Under the pieces are notes generated by a model. It was not told the origin of the DNA. It did no database searches and saw only the letters and a list, made by a program, of their open reading frames with translations. Below, in pieces: positions 1-7,484 of a DNA stretch of 50,928 nt (the first letter of the stretch is position 1; the number at the start of each line of letters is the position of its first letter). Origin of the DNA: Promethearchaeota archaeon (GTDB taxonomy: Archaea; Asgardarchaeota; Lokiarchaeia; Sigyniarchaeales; SOKP01). The translations under genes and the position numbers were made by a program. Location of the stretch: assembly GCA_016839585.1 (NCBI GenBank), contig JAEOTZ010000088.1:1-50928 (forward strand), read 5' to 3'.

Positions 1-1124
1 AATAGTTTTATAATAGGAGAAAGGGGTATAAATGCAATTCCAAGGGATACAGGAATAACGACGAATGGATGAATGAGGTACATATTGAATGAGCTATCAG
101 CTAAATTCTGTAGTATTTTTCCTTGTTTGTTGAATTTTGCGTAAAAAATCTTAATTAACACAAAAATCATTCCCATACAAGCGATATTATCTACCAGTGC
201 AAATATAAGAGCATTCAAATGGAGTCCTCCCATAAAAACACTAAAATCTGAATCAACTCCTACAAAAACAAAGAAATACGTAAAAAATAACATAACCACA
301 GCAAATATTGTAATTGCCCAGACTTTGACATGATGTCTAGTCATCTTTTCGAACCAACCATATCGATAAGCGATGATACCAACGCTAAACATCATAAAAT
401 ACTGAATAATATAAGCAAATGGTAATCCTAGCGGAACTTCGGTTAAGGGAAAGGGTATGCGAACTAAAAAAGCAAAATATCCTAAGACAATTGCTAAAAG
501 GAGTAATTCGAAGTATTTTGGGATAGGCAATTCCTTTGGGATGCTTTGCTGTATCGAGTCAATTTTTGTTATCTGACGCCAAATTGTATAAATAGCAGTA
601 AAAATTAATAGAACAACGAGAAACCACGTAATAGTAAATTCTGTTAGAAATTCTACGAAATTTTCTAGGGATTGAAAATTGCTTAAATAATACTCTATAA
701 AGGATCCTTGCATTCTTGGGTTAGTACTCCATGGTTGAATTCCTCCCACGCCTAGGAGATAAAAAATAATAGGATTAATTAGCATAATATATAAAAGGAC
801 AGGAATGCCGAGACGGATTAATCGTTCTTTCCAGAACGCCGAGACTCCCTTTCGATCATAACTCCTAGGAGTAAAATAACTACCCATCAAAAAAAATAAT
901 CCTAAGAGGGAGGCTTGAAAAATACCTGCAAATCCGGCTGTCATATAAAAGAATATATCGGTGCCAATATCAACCGGATTAGACTCATTGCCCTCGGTTA
1001 TATAATACCACCATCCTTCCCCTCCATAGGTGACCCTAACATGTGTGAAAATCACGAGAATAGCAAATAAGATCTTTATATTATCTAGGAATAGGAGCCG
1101 TGGTTTCTTAGATTCTGTGTTCAT
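1..1124 (-). CDS. Acyltransferase 3 family integral membrane protein, C-terminus cut by the window edge
   Basis: Reading the minus strand from the ATG at 1124 gives an uninterrupted frame of 374 codons to the left edge, so the stop lies outside the window. The protein starts MNTESKKPRLLFLDNIKIL, the typical opening of acyltransferase 3 proteins (a basic patch, then LDNIK/LDxLR just before the first membrane helix), with a histidine in the first helix (IFTHVR). About ten hydrophobic segments follow, and the visible end carries SFNMYLIHPFVV, the family's conserved late motif. Members move acyl groups onto extracytoplasmic sugars or lipids from the membrane; the substrate cannot be told here. 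Repeat copy A lies upstream of its start. The family call is firm, the role is not. Confidence 0.85.
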   Translation of the reverse strand, partial: MNTESKKPRLLFLDNIKILFAILVIFTHVRVTYGGEGWWYYITEGNESNPVDIGTDIFFYMTAGFAGIFQASLLGLFFLMGSYFTPRSYDRKGVSAFWKERLIRLGIPVLLYIMLINPIIFYLLGVGGIQPWSTNPRMQGSFIEYYLSNFQSLENFVEFLTEFTITWFLVVLLIFTAIYTIWRQITKIDSIQQSIPKELPIPKYFELLLLAIVLGYFAFLVRIPFPLTEVPLGLPFAYIIQYFMMFSVGIIAYRYGWFEKMTRHHVKVWAITIFAVVMLFFTYFFVFVGVDSDFSVFMGGLHLNALIFALVDNIACMGMIFVLIKIFYAKFNKQGKILQNLADSSFNMYLIHPFVVIPVSLGIAFIPLSPIIKL

Positions 1125-1290
1125 GAGAATAATTCTATTTATTCATTTTATTTCTTTATCTAAAATATATGTGATCATTCTTTTAGATTTAAATCTCTTA
1201 GCTTTTTAGGGTGACAAATAAGTCCACTAAAAATCGAGATAATATATTTAAATGAGAAAATCCCAATCTTTTTACTTTCTTTTCGTCTTT

Positions 1291-1360
1291 TCAAAGGAAT
1301 TTTCATTGAAATCAGACTCTGAATTTACCTTTCCAATCCAATTTCACAGAAAATTGGGAC
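1291..1360. repeat. Palindromic intergenic repeat, copy A
   Basis: This ~70-bp block shares a core (TTTTCATTGAAATCAGACTC, then TGAATTTACC) with blocks at 2277-2347 and 3017-3070. It contains CAGA-C-TCTG and ends in an inverted repeat, CCAATTT at 1338-1344 and AAATTGG at 1351-1357. The bases before it (TTTCTTTTCG) are shared with copy C. It sits in the 382-bp gap between the acyltransferase start (1124) and the GNAT stop (1507), where I see no convincing gene. Confidence 0.8.
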
Positions 1361-1506
1361 AAAATTTAAAAAGGCTCGGACCTTGTGTCTCTTAAAACGG
1401 GGGAAAATACAAATGAGCAAAAAATCTTTTCAACAGATAGTAACTTCTAAAAGATTATTTTTCGTAGGATTTCATAAAAAGAGTTCACTAAACTCATTTA
1501 TCAAGC

Positions 1507-2139
1507 TTACAATGGTTTTCTTAACATACACCAAAGAGGTACATCAGTTTCAGGGATTATTGCATGCTCAATTATTTCAAATCCATATCTCTGGTAAAAT
1601 GACAAATTTTTTTCATTATTAGTTTCTAAATAAATTGGTAACCCTTCACTATCAATTTTTTTAAGCATAGCCCCCATTAGTAGCCCTCCATATCCTTTTC
1701 TTTGTTCTTCTGGTTTAACAGCAATGTTTTGAAGATACCAATGTTCAAAGGGTACAAGTTCTTTATGTTTAATTTCCTCATATTTAAATATAGTCATACT
1801 TCTTTTCATTGCTTTTATTTTTAAACCTACTTTACGCATTGCATAAAAACCACCATGTCTCATCATTGCCCAAGTAGATGGATAAATCTTATTGGGGGGT
1901 AGCCATATTATAATTCCTTCTAAATTACTAGATGTGGCATAAGTTACTCCATTTCTTACTCCATACTCATAAAGCATTTTAAATCCATATTGTAGTTTTT
2001 CCTCTCTTTCTTTCTCATCAGGATATACAAATATCGGGAAAGGATCATCTTGAAAAGCACTACCTGCTACTTGAATTGCCTTTTCAACATAGTCTGGTGT
2101 TAATTTAAAAAAATTGTTTAAATCATTATTCATATTCAT
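1507..2139 (-). CDS. GNAT-family N-acetyltransferase
   Basis: This 210-residue protein has the GNAT fold signature in its second half: a beta strand LQNIAVKPE, then the acetyl-CoA pyrophosphate-binding loop EEQRKGYGG (R/QxxGxG/A) and helix LLMGAMLKK, then the late strand and helix YLETNNEKNLSFYQRYGF, where the N and Y are typical of motif B. The N-terminal half (WLPPNKIYPS, then a basic helix MRKVGLKIKAMKR) resembles GNATs with an unknown small-molecule acceptor. The family usually runs 150-210 residues, so it looks complete. The start is one of two close ATGs (2139 or 2133). It is divergent from the RHH gene, with repeat B between them. Acceptor unknown. Confidence 0.85.
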   Translation of the reverse strand: MNMNNDLNNFFKLTPDYVEKAIQVAGSAFQDDPFPIFVYPDEKEREEKLQYGFKMLYEYGVRNGVTYATSSNLEGIIIWLPPNKIYPSTWAMMRHGGFYAMRKVGLKIKAMKRSMTIFKYEEIKHKELVPFEHWYLQNIAVKPEEQRKGYGGLLMGAMLKKIDSEGLPIYLETNNEKNLSFYQRYGFEIIEHAIIPETDVPLWCMLRKPL

Positions 2140-2276
2140 ATTAGAATTATAATTAAATTCTATTATAATAAATTTGTAGACCAGTATTTATAAAGATCCT
2201 CTAATTTGGTATTGCACTCATTATAGAAAGGCATTATAATAATTCTTATTGGAATGAGTTGTCAAATCTTAACATT

Positions 2277-2347
2277 TTCAAGGAAATTTTCATTGAAATC
2301 AGACTCTGAATTTACCATTCCATTCCAATTTCAAAGGAAATTGGGAC
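2277..2347. repeat. Palindromic intergenic repeat, copy B
   Basis: Second copy of the intergenic repeat. Its terminal inverted repeat is perfect here: CCAATTTC (2325-2332), loop AAAG, GAAATTGG (2337-2344). It sits in the divergent gap between the GNAT gene and the RHH gene, which also holds the promoter/operator at 2441-2481. Confidence 0.8.
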
Positions 2348-2440
2348 ATTAAAAAATACTATGAATCTAAATCTGTTAAAAAAGCCGACTCTTAAATAGC
2401 ATGTCATCTCACACAAAACTACTTTTGTGTTTTAAATAGA

Positions 2441-2481
2441 TTTAAATATAAAATTGATCATAATGATCATAATGATCATAA
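2441..2481 (+). promoter_or_regulatory. TATA-like box with three tandem TGATCATAA repeats (probable operator)
   Basis: TTTAAATATAAAA (2441-2453) is a plausible archaeal TATA box. It is followed at once by three exact 9-bp tandem repeats TGATCATAA (2455-2463, 2464-2472, 2473-2481), each with the palindrome TGATCA. The array covers the expected transcription start of the RHH gene beginning at 2506. Short palindromes in tandem are the usual binding pattern of ribbon-helix-helix regulators, so autorepression is a reasonable inference. Confidence 0.6.
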
Positions 2482-2505
2482 TTAAATCAATATTGGGTGT
2501 TTAAA

Positions 2506-2880
2506 ATGAAGGATGAGAAAAAAGAAAAATTTATTAAAGTCATGGTAACCGAAAATCTATACAAAAAAATAGATAGATATTCACACTTACAATTACAAAC
2601 TAAATCTGAATTTATTAGATCTGCAGTAAGGAAAAGGATTACTGAAATAAATAAATCGATTTATCCTAACAAAACGGATCCACCATTTAAAAAGGATCGT
2701 GTTAATAGACGCGATGTCTTAAAAGAACTGAAAGCCTCGCAATCCGCTCATGAGAAAGGAGAATTTCTAAAGAAACCAAATGAGGAAGAACTGAAAGAAC
2801 GAGAAAAACTGCTTAAAGAACGGAAGAGGGAATTAGAAAAAGAATCAAATAAGATAGAAAAGGCATTAACGAAGCAATAA
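2506..2880 (+). CDS. Ribbon-helix-helix (CopG/MetJ-type) regulator with charged tail
   Basis: The protein has 124 residues from ATG 2506. The N-terminal ~45 residues fit a ribbon-helix-helix fold: strand EKFIKVMVTENLYKKIDRY, then LQTKSEFIRSAVRKRI, where SEFIRSAVR is the classic second helix. The remaining ~75 residues are an unusual lysine/glutamate-rich helix (KEREKLLKERKRELEKE), probably a coiled coil or interaction tail. A GTG at 2497 is in frame, but GGTG at 2496-2499 looks like the Shine-Dalgarno site for ATG 2506, so I take the later start. The tandem palindromes directly upstream are its likely operator. It has no partner toxin next to it, so it looks like a free-standing regulator rather than an antitoxin. 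Confidence 0.75.
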   Translation: MKDEKKEKFIKVMVTENLYKKIDRYSHLQLQTKSEFIRSAVRKRITEINKSIYPNKTDPPFKKDRVNRRDVLKELKASQSAHEKGEFLKKPNEEELKEREKLLKERKRELEKESNKIEKALTKQ

Positions 2881-3016
2881 CAAGTTATCTTTATCAGATA
2901 TTTATATCGAACCTTGAGCTCCTCGTTCGAGTGTCCCACAAATGCGCTGTTGAGAAAACTAAATTCCGAATAATTCACTAAATCCAGTCTACATCTTTCT
3001 TTTCGATTTCGTTTTT

Positions 3017-3070
3017 TCAATGGAATTTTCATTGAAATCAGACTCTGAATTTACCATTCCATTCTTATTT
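3017..3070. repeat. Palindromic intergenic repeat, copy C (lacks the terminal hairpin)
   Basis: Third copy of the repeat, in the 318-bp gap between the RHH stop (2880) and the carboxylesterase start (3199). The core is preserved, but the right-hand CCAATTT/AAATTGG inverted repeat has decayed or been lost. Apart from this repeat I see no gene in the gap. Confidence 0.75.
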
Positions 3071-3198
3071 CTTATTTCATTCTAAAATCTTATAAATGGA
3101 TAATATTCCAAAAATCTGATATATATTAATTTGAGCATTCCTTTACAACTTTAAAAAGATTATTTATTTACTTACTTATTAAATAAGATGAATAGACT

Positions 3199-4707
3199 GT
3201 GGAAAAAACCGAAATAATAAATACTAAATATGGAAAAATTCAAGGATATATAGAAAAGGGAATAAAAATCTTTAAAGGGATTCCCTATGCCGCTCCTCCG
3301 ATAAATGATTTACGATTCATGCCTCCAAAAGCACCAGATGCTTGGAGTGATATATTAATCGCAACTGAGTTTGGACCTAATGTTCCTCAACCAGAAAACA
3401 ATGCTTCGTTTTTATTTGGCCCACCTCGAGAAGAGAATGAAGTTAATTGTTTAACGCTTAATATTTGGACCCCTGGAGCAGATAAAGAACGACGACCTGT
3501 CATGTTTTGGATCCATGGGGGAAATTTTAGGTATGGAAGCTCAGCACAGGTCACTTATAATGGTTTACCTCTAGCTAAACGAGGTAATGTGGTACTTGTT
3601 ACAATTAATTACCGTTTAGGACCATTAGGGTATTTATATATTCCCGGTAAAACTGCAAACGTAGGGATGCTTGATCAGGTTGCTGCTCTAAAGTGGGTTC
3701 ATGATAATATTGAAGCATTTGGAGGAGATCCTAATAATGTCACTATTTTTGGTGAATCTGCCGGAGCTGCTTCTGTTATTACGTTACTTGCCATGCCTGC
3801 CGCAAAAAGTCTATTTCATCGGGCAATAGCTCAAAGTACTCCTTTCTATTATGACTCATATCAAGAAGCTGGCTCAAAAAAGTTTATATCAAAATTGCGT
3901 GTTGATCCTGGGGATATTGAGTCTTTAAAAAAAATAGATATCAAAAAAATTAATAGAATACATTATAAAATGGCTTTAGAAGGTTATGCAACTCAGGAAA
4001 CGACGCCTTTTACTCCGGTTGTTGACGGAAAAATACTCCCAGAAGATCCACTTAAAGTACTAAACAATGGCTATGCGGGGGACATACCATTACTTATTGG
4101 AACAAATCGTGATGAAATAAAGTTTTATCATGCATTATTACCAAATCTTCCCGAATTAGATTCTGAACAACTGTTTAATCGCACAAATCGAGTAATTAAA
4201 AATCTAGGCCACAATGAAGATAAAGCTAAGAGATTAATAGAAAATTATAAAGAAGCGAGAGAAGGAAAGCTTTCAACAGATCCTCAAGAAATTTTAGATG
4301 CCATTCTTACTGATGTGGTCTTTCGTATTATCACAATTAGAATAGCTGAAGCACAAGGAAAGCACCAATCTAATACTTATGCTTATATGTTTACTTGGCC
4401 TTCACCTATGATGGCTGGTAAATTAGGAGTACCTCATGCAGTCGAGGTAGCATTCGTTTTTGGCACGCTTTATATCCCTGGTACAGAAAAATATTGCGGT
4501 AAAGGTAAAGATGCTGAAATTCTCAGTGAAAAAGTAATGGATTCATGGATCGCATTTGCTCGTACAGGAAACCCTAACAATGATAATGTTCCAGAGTGGC
4601 CTTCTTATGATGTCGGTAAAAGAGCAACCATGTTATTCGGTAAAGAAACCAAGGTAGTTAATGCCCCCTTCGATAAAGAACGGGCAGCTTGGGATGATAT
4701 CATTTAG
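3199..4707 (+). CDS. Type-B carboxylesterase (alpha/beta hydrolase)
   Basis: This 502-residue protein has the full type-B carboxylesterase/lipase layout: KGIPYAAPP near residue 26, the oxyanion-hole motif HGGNF (106-110), the nucleophile elbow GESAG (185-189, Ser187), an acidic residue in GTNRDE (Asp305/Glu306) and the catalytic histidine in GVPHAVE (His413). The triad is therefore intact, and the length matches the family (480-550). There is no signal peptide, so it is probably cytoplasmic. It should hydrolyse carboxylic esters; the natural substrate cannot be read from sequence. The start is GTG 3199. No ribosome-binding site is obvious, so the message may be leaderless. The usual EDCL motif before the hydrolase core reads EVNCL. 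Confidence 0.9.
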   Translation: MEKTEIINTKYGKIQGYIEKGIKIFKGIPYAAPPINDLRFMPPKAPDAWSDILIATEFGPNVPQPENNASFLFGPPREENEVNCLTLNIWTPGADKERRPVMFWIHGGNFRYGSSAQVTYNGLPLAKRGNVVLVTINYRLGPLGYLYIPGKTANVGMLDQVAALKWVHDNIEAFGGDPNNVTIFGESAGAASVITLLAMPAAKSLFHRAIAQSTPFYYDSYQEAGSKKFISKLRVDPGDIESLKKIDIKKINRIHYKMALEGYATQETTPFTPVVDGKILPEDPLKVLNNGYAGDIPLLIGTNRDEIKFYHALLPNLPELDSEQLFNRTNRVIKNLGHNEDKAKRLIENYKEAREGKLSTDPQEILDAILTDVVFRIITIRIAEAQGKHQSNTYAYMFTWPSPMMAGKLGVPHAVEVAFVFGTLYIPGTEKYCGKGKDAEILSEKVMDSWIAFARTGNPNNDNVPEWPSYDVGKRATMLFGKETKVVNAPFDKERAAWDDII

Positions 4708-4787
4708 TTTAAAATAATTCTGGCAAATCTGATTTAAAAGATATTAATTATTATAAATAAAATTTTTAAAAAATAAGGAAAAAAAAA

Positions 4788-5669
4788 TCAGAATTCATAG
4801 CCGCACTTTTTACAAACGTGCTTCTTCGCGTACATGGGTATGTGGCCAACGTAACTTAATACTTTGGATTTATCTTCTACAGTTTTAATATTCGAGCCAA
4901 CAGCTCCGCACATCGGGCACGTTATACGTTCTTCGGAGGCAAATCCCCCTGCGCCAATTTCTGGAGGCTTTAGTTCATCTAATTCTGTTTCAACTTCACT
5001 GAGTCGTGAAGTTTGCGCTTCTATTAATTTTTCTTTTTCACCCACAGACTCATTGAGTTCTTGTAATTTAGTATCTTTCTGTAAAAGCAAATTATTCGCT
5101 TCAGTTAAATCGGAGTTTAATTTGGTATTTTTTTCTTTTAATTCTTGGTTTTCAGAGGTTAACCGACTAAGTTCTTCTTCATTAGCCGATACCTTACTAG
5201 TAGCTTCATTTAATTGATTTTCTAAATTTGATATTTTTTCTTTTGTCGCCTCTAGAACCGAGCTGATACTTGTAATCTTTTCTTCGGAAGATGAGGATAT
5301 TTCTGATAATTCTGCTTCCCTTTCTTTTAAGAAACTTTCAAGTTTATCTTTTTCAGTATTATTATCTGCTAATTCTTTTTTTGCAGCTTCTAGTTCTGAA
5401 CTTAAATTGTTAATTGTATTTTCTCCCTCTCTTAAACTTGTAATTGCTTGTTCAAGATTATTTTTAGTTTCTTCAAGAGAAGCTTTTGTTTGTTCTAATT
5501 CAGCAGTAGTGGAACTCAATGCATCTCTAGTTGTATTTAATTCAGTTTTTGTTTCAGTCAATTGTTTTTCTAAATCATTTACTTTAGCCCTTAAGTCTAA
5601 TAAAAATCTCCCCTCAACTTTTTGACCTTTATCGGGATGTTCTTCTGCTCTAGCCCAATCGATTGACAT
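4788..5669 (-). CDS. Coiled-coil protein with C-terminal zinc-binding domain
   Basis: The protein has ~293 residues from ATG 5669 (a GTG lies two codons upstream). A short N-terminal segment SIDWARAEEHPDKGQ is followed by roughly 200 residues of near-continuous heptad-like coiled coil rich in E, K, S and L. The C-terminal ~50 residues carry CPMCG and, 33 residues on, CKKCGYEF, which is a zinc ribbon with two CxxC knuckles. There is no signal peptide or membrane segment. Its function is unknown; the layout suggests a cytoplasmic scaffold or filament-like protein ending in a binding module. It converges with the carboxylesterase and diverges from the acyltransferase pair. The repetitive charged coil makes family assignment by similarity unreliable. 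Confidence 0.8.
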   Translation of the reverse strand: MSIDWARAEEHPDKGQKVEGRFLLDLRAKVNDLEKQLTETKTELNTTRDALSSTTAELEQTKASLEETKNNLEQAITSLREGENTINNLSSELEAAKKELADNNTEKDKLESFLKEREAELSEISSSSEEKITSISSVLEATKEKISNLENQLNEATSKVSANEEELSRLTSENQELKEKNTKLNSDLTEANNLLLQKDTKLQELNESVGEKEKLIEAQTSRLSEVETELDELKPPEIGAGGFASEERITCPMCGAVGSNIKTVEDKSKVLSYVGHIPMYAKKHVCKKCGYEF

Positions 5670-5834
5670 ATACACTCACTATTCTTTAATTTTTTAATTT
5701 TTTTTAATGTTTAATGTTTTTATTAATATATAAATTATAGTGTATTAAGTTTTTAACTATTTTTTACTTTGAGATTTTGAAAACCATTATAGTTTTGACC
5801 AACTAATGTAACATTAGTAAATTATTACCAAAAT

Positions 5835-6716
5835 GTGAAATGTAAAATGGAGAACCAAAATGACCCACCTTCAGAAGTTGACGTTATATCAACATCTGGA
5901 GTATTTAAAACCCCATTTACATTAATAATTTTACTACAGCTGTTTATTGGAGGTTTGGTAATAGTGGGTACAAATCTCCTATGGAATCATTCTTATTTTA
6001 CGCTCACGGGTCATTATTATTTCTCTTTTGAACCTATTGATGATTGGGTAAGATGGATTTTATTACCACCGAGTATTTATGGAAATATCTTTTTATTTTG
6101 GATCTCGATAGTGTTATCATCAGCATTAATATATAAAATTTTAAATAAAATCTATCCACCACGAGAAGGTGTTTTTAAAAGAGGAAGTAAGGAGTGGAAA
6201 TATACGCATCGAAGGTTTTGGACTGCTTTTTTTCCTATTTGGCTCACACGAGCTCTACCCTTACCTTGGATGGATATTGCTACCTATAGATTTTTTGGAG
6301 TTCATATTGGTAAGAATGTTGTAGCTTATGAGGGGTATATTGATCCTGAACTTGTAGATATTGGTAATTTTACTATGACTTCATTAAATATTTGCATTTT
6401 TTCACATTTAATTTACCAAGATAAAATAATAATTAAAAGAGTAAAGATTGGAAATGCTTGTGTGGTAGGTCCTCATACAGTTATAAGTCCCGGCACAGTT
6501 ATGCAAGATGGAGCTATCCTTGGAGTTAATAGTTATACAAATATAGGACAGGAGTTAAAAGGAGATTTAATCCATGTTGGGACTCCAGTAAGTATGACTT
6601 TACCAATTCAATCCCTTGAAGAATCTCAGGAAAAGGCTAAAAAAATTAGAGAGGAAATGAGTGATAATCAACATGAGGGAAAAATAGAGAGTAAAAATGG
6701 AGGTAAGCGAGAATAG
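5835..6716 (+). CDS. Membrane-anchored hexapeptide-repeat transferase, first of a pair
   Basis: This protein has 293 residues. Two hydrophobic segments (about residues 27-50 and 75-100) precede the motif YPPREGVFKRGS and the soluble part. From about residue 160 it shows the left-handed beta-helix pattern of hexapeptide-repeat transferases: FFGVHIGKNVVAYEG, LVDIGNFTM, VKIGNACVVGPHTVISPG, ILGVNSYT. Such proteins transfer acyl groups from CoA or carrier proteins; relatives with this membrane N-terminus are linked to peptide-synthetase-like Pls proteins. The start is GTG 5835, with an in-frame ATG at 5847. The stop TAG is immediately followed by the ATG of the next gene, so the two are almost certainly co-translated. 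The C-terminus is a charged tail. Acceptor unknown. Confidence 0.8.
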   Translation: MKCKMENQNDPPSEVDVISTSGVFKTPFTLIILLQLFIGGLVIVGTNLLWNHSYFTLTGHYYFSFEPIDDWVRWILLPPSIYGNIFLFWISIVLSSALIYKILNKIYPPREGVFKRGSKEWKYTHRRFWTAFFPIWLTRALPLPWMDIATYRFFGVHIGKNVVAYEGYIDPELVDIGNFTMTSLNICIFSHLIYQDKIIIKRVKIGNACVVGPHTVISPGTVMQDGAILGVNSYTNIGQELKGDLIHVGTPVSMTLPIQSLEESQEKAKKIREEMSDNQHEGKIESKNGGKRE

Positions 6717-7454
6717 ATGTTCCAACCAGCAAGTTTAAAAGGTGATTCACCAACTCCTATCGATGAAAGAATTCGTAGAAAATATCTTATTCTTTATTTG
6801 GTAATTATTATTCTAAGTTTTATTCCTTGTTCATTATTTGAGTATTTTTATATCATATCTTTATGGAAAGAACAATTTTACATAATTTTTTTTTTGTTAT
6901 TGCCTTTTAATATATTCTTTTTAATTTATATCCTCCAATTAAGTGCGATTTTATTTTCATCTTTATTTTTAACATTAATTAAGATTATCTACTCTCCAAA
7001 AGAGGGTATTTTTAGACGCACCATTGAAGATAAGGATTATCTTTACTGGAATTTAAGAAATATCGTGAAAAAATGGCCGTTGTTTATTATAGCTTCAAAT
7101 CCTTTTCCTTGGCTAAAAAATCGTTTTACATTGAGGTTTTTTGGAGTGAAAATTGGAAAAAAATGCATATGCGATAATGCCTGGATTTCTTCGGAATTTG
7201 TAACAATTGGTAAAAATGTTATAATTGGTATGAATTCAACAATCATTACTTTCGGGATTGAAAAAGATAATTTTATTCTTAAAAGAATTATAATTGAAGA
7301 TGATGCACTAATAGGAGCTAAATGTGTGTTATTACCTGGCACATTAATTAAAAGGAATACTAAATTATCAGCACATTCCTATACAAATTATGATGATGTT
7401 TTAGAAGAAAATTTAATTTATGCTGGTCATCCTGCAAAATTATTGGAGAAATAA
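6717..7454 (+). CDS. Membrane-anchored hexapeptide-repeat transferase, second of the pair
   Basis: This 245-residue paralogue of the preceding protein has the same order of parts: two hydrophobic segments (about 25-45 and 55-90), the linking motif YSPKEGIFRRTI, then FFGVKIGKKCICDNAWIS and hexapeptide turns (FVTIGKNVIIGMNST, IIEDDALIGAKCVLLPG). The ATG follows the previous stop with no gap, which argues for coupling and perhaps a heteromeric transferase (the fold normally trimerises). It lacks the long charged tail of its partner. The metallophosphoesterase gene starts 30 bp downstream on the same strand, so all three may form one transcript. Substrate unknown. Confidence 0.8.
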   Translation: MFQPASLKGDSPTPIDERIRRKYLILYLVIIILSFIPCSLFEYFYIISLWKEQFYIIFFLLLPFNIFFLIYILQLSAILFSSLFLTLIKIIYSPKEGIFRRTIEDKDYLYWNLRNIVKKWPLFIIASNPFPWLKNRFTLRFFGVKIGKKCICDNAWISSEFVTIGKNVIIGMNSTIITFGIEKDNFILKRIIIEDDALIGAKCVLLPGTLIKRNTKLSAHSYTNYDDVLEENLIYAGHPAKLLEK

Positions 7455-7484
7455 ATAATTATAATAACTGAAAAGAGTTTAAAG

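Noticed and set aside
1383-1622. Plus-strand open frame of 79 codons
   Set aside because: It overlaps the GNAT gene antisense, begins next to repeat A and has no family features.
2748-3032. Minus-strand serine/phenylalanine-rich frame
   Set aside because: It is the antisense shadow of the lysine/glutamate-rich RHH tail.
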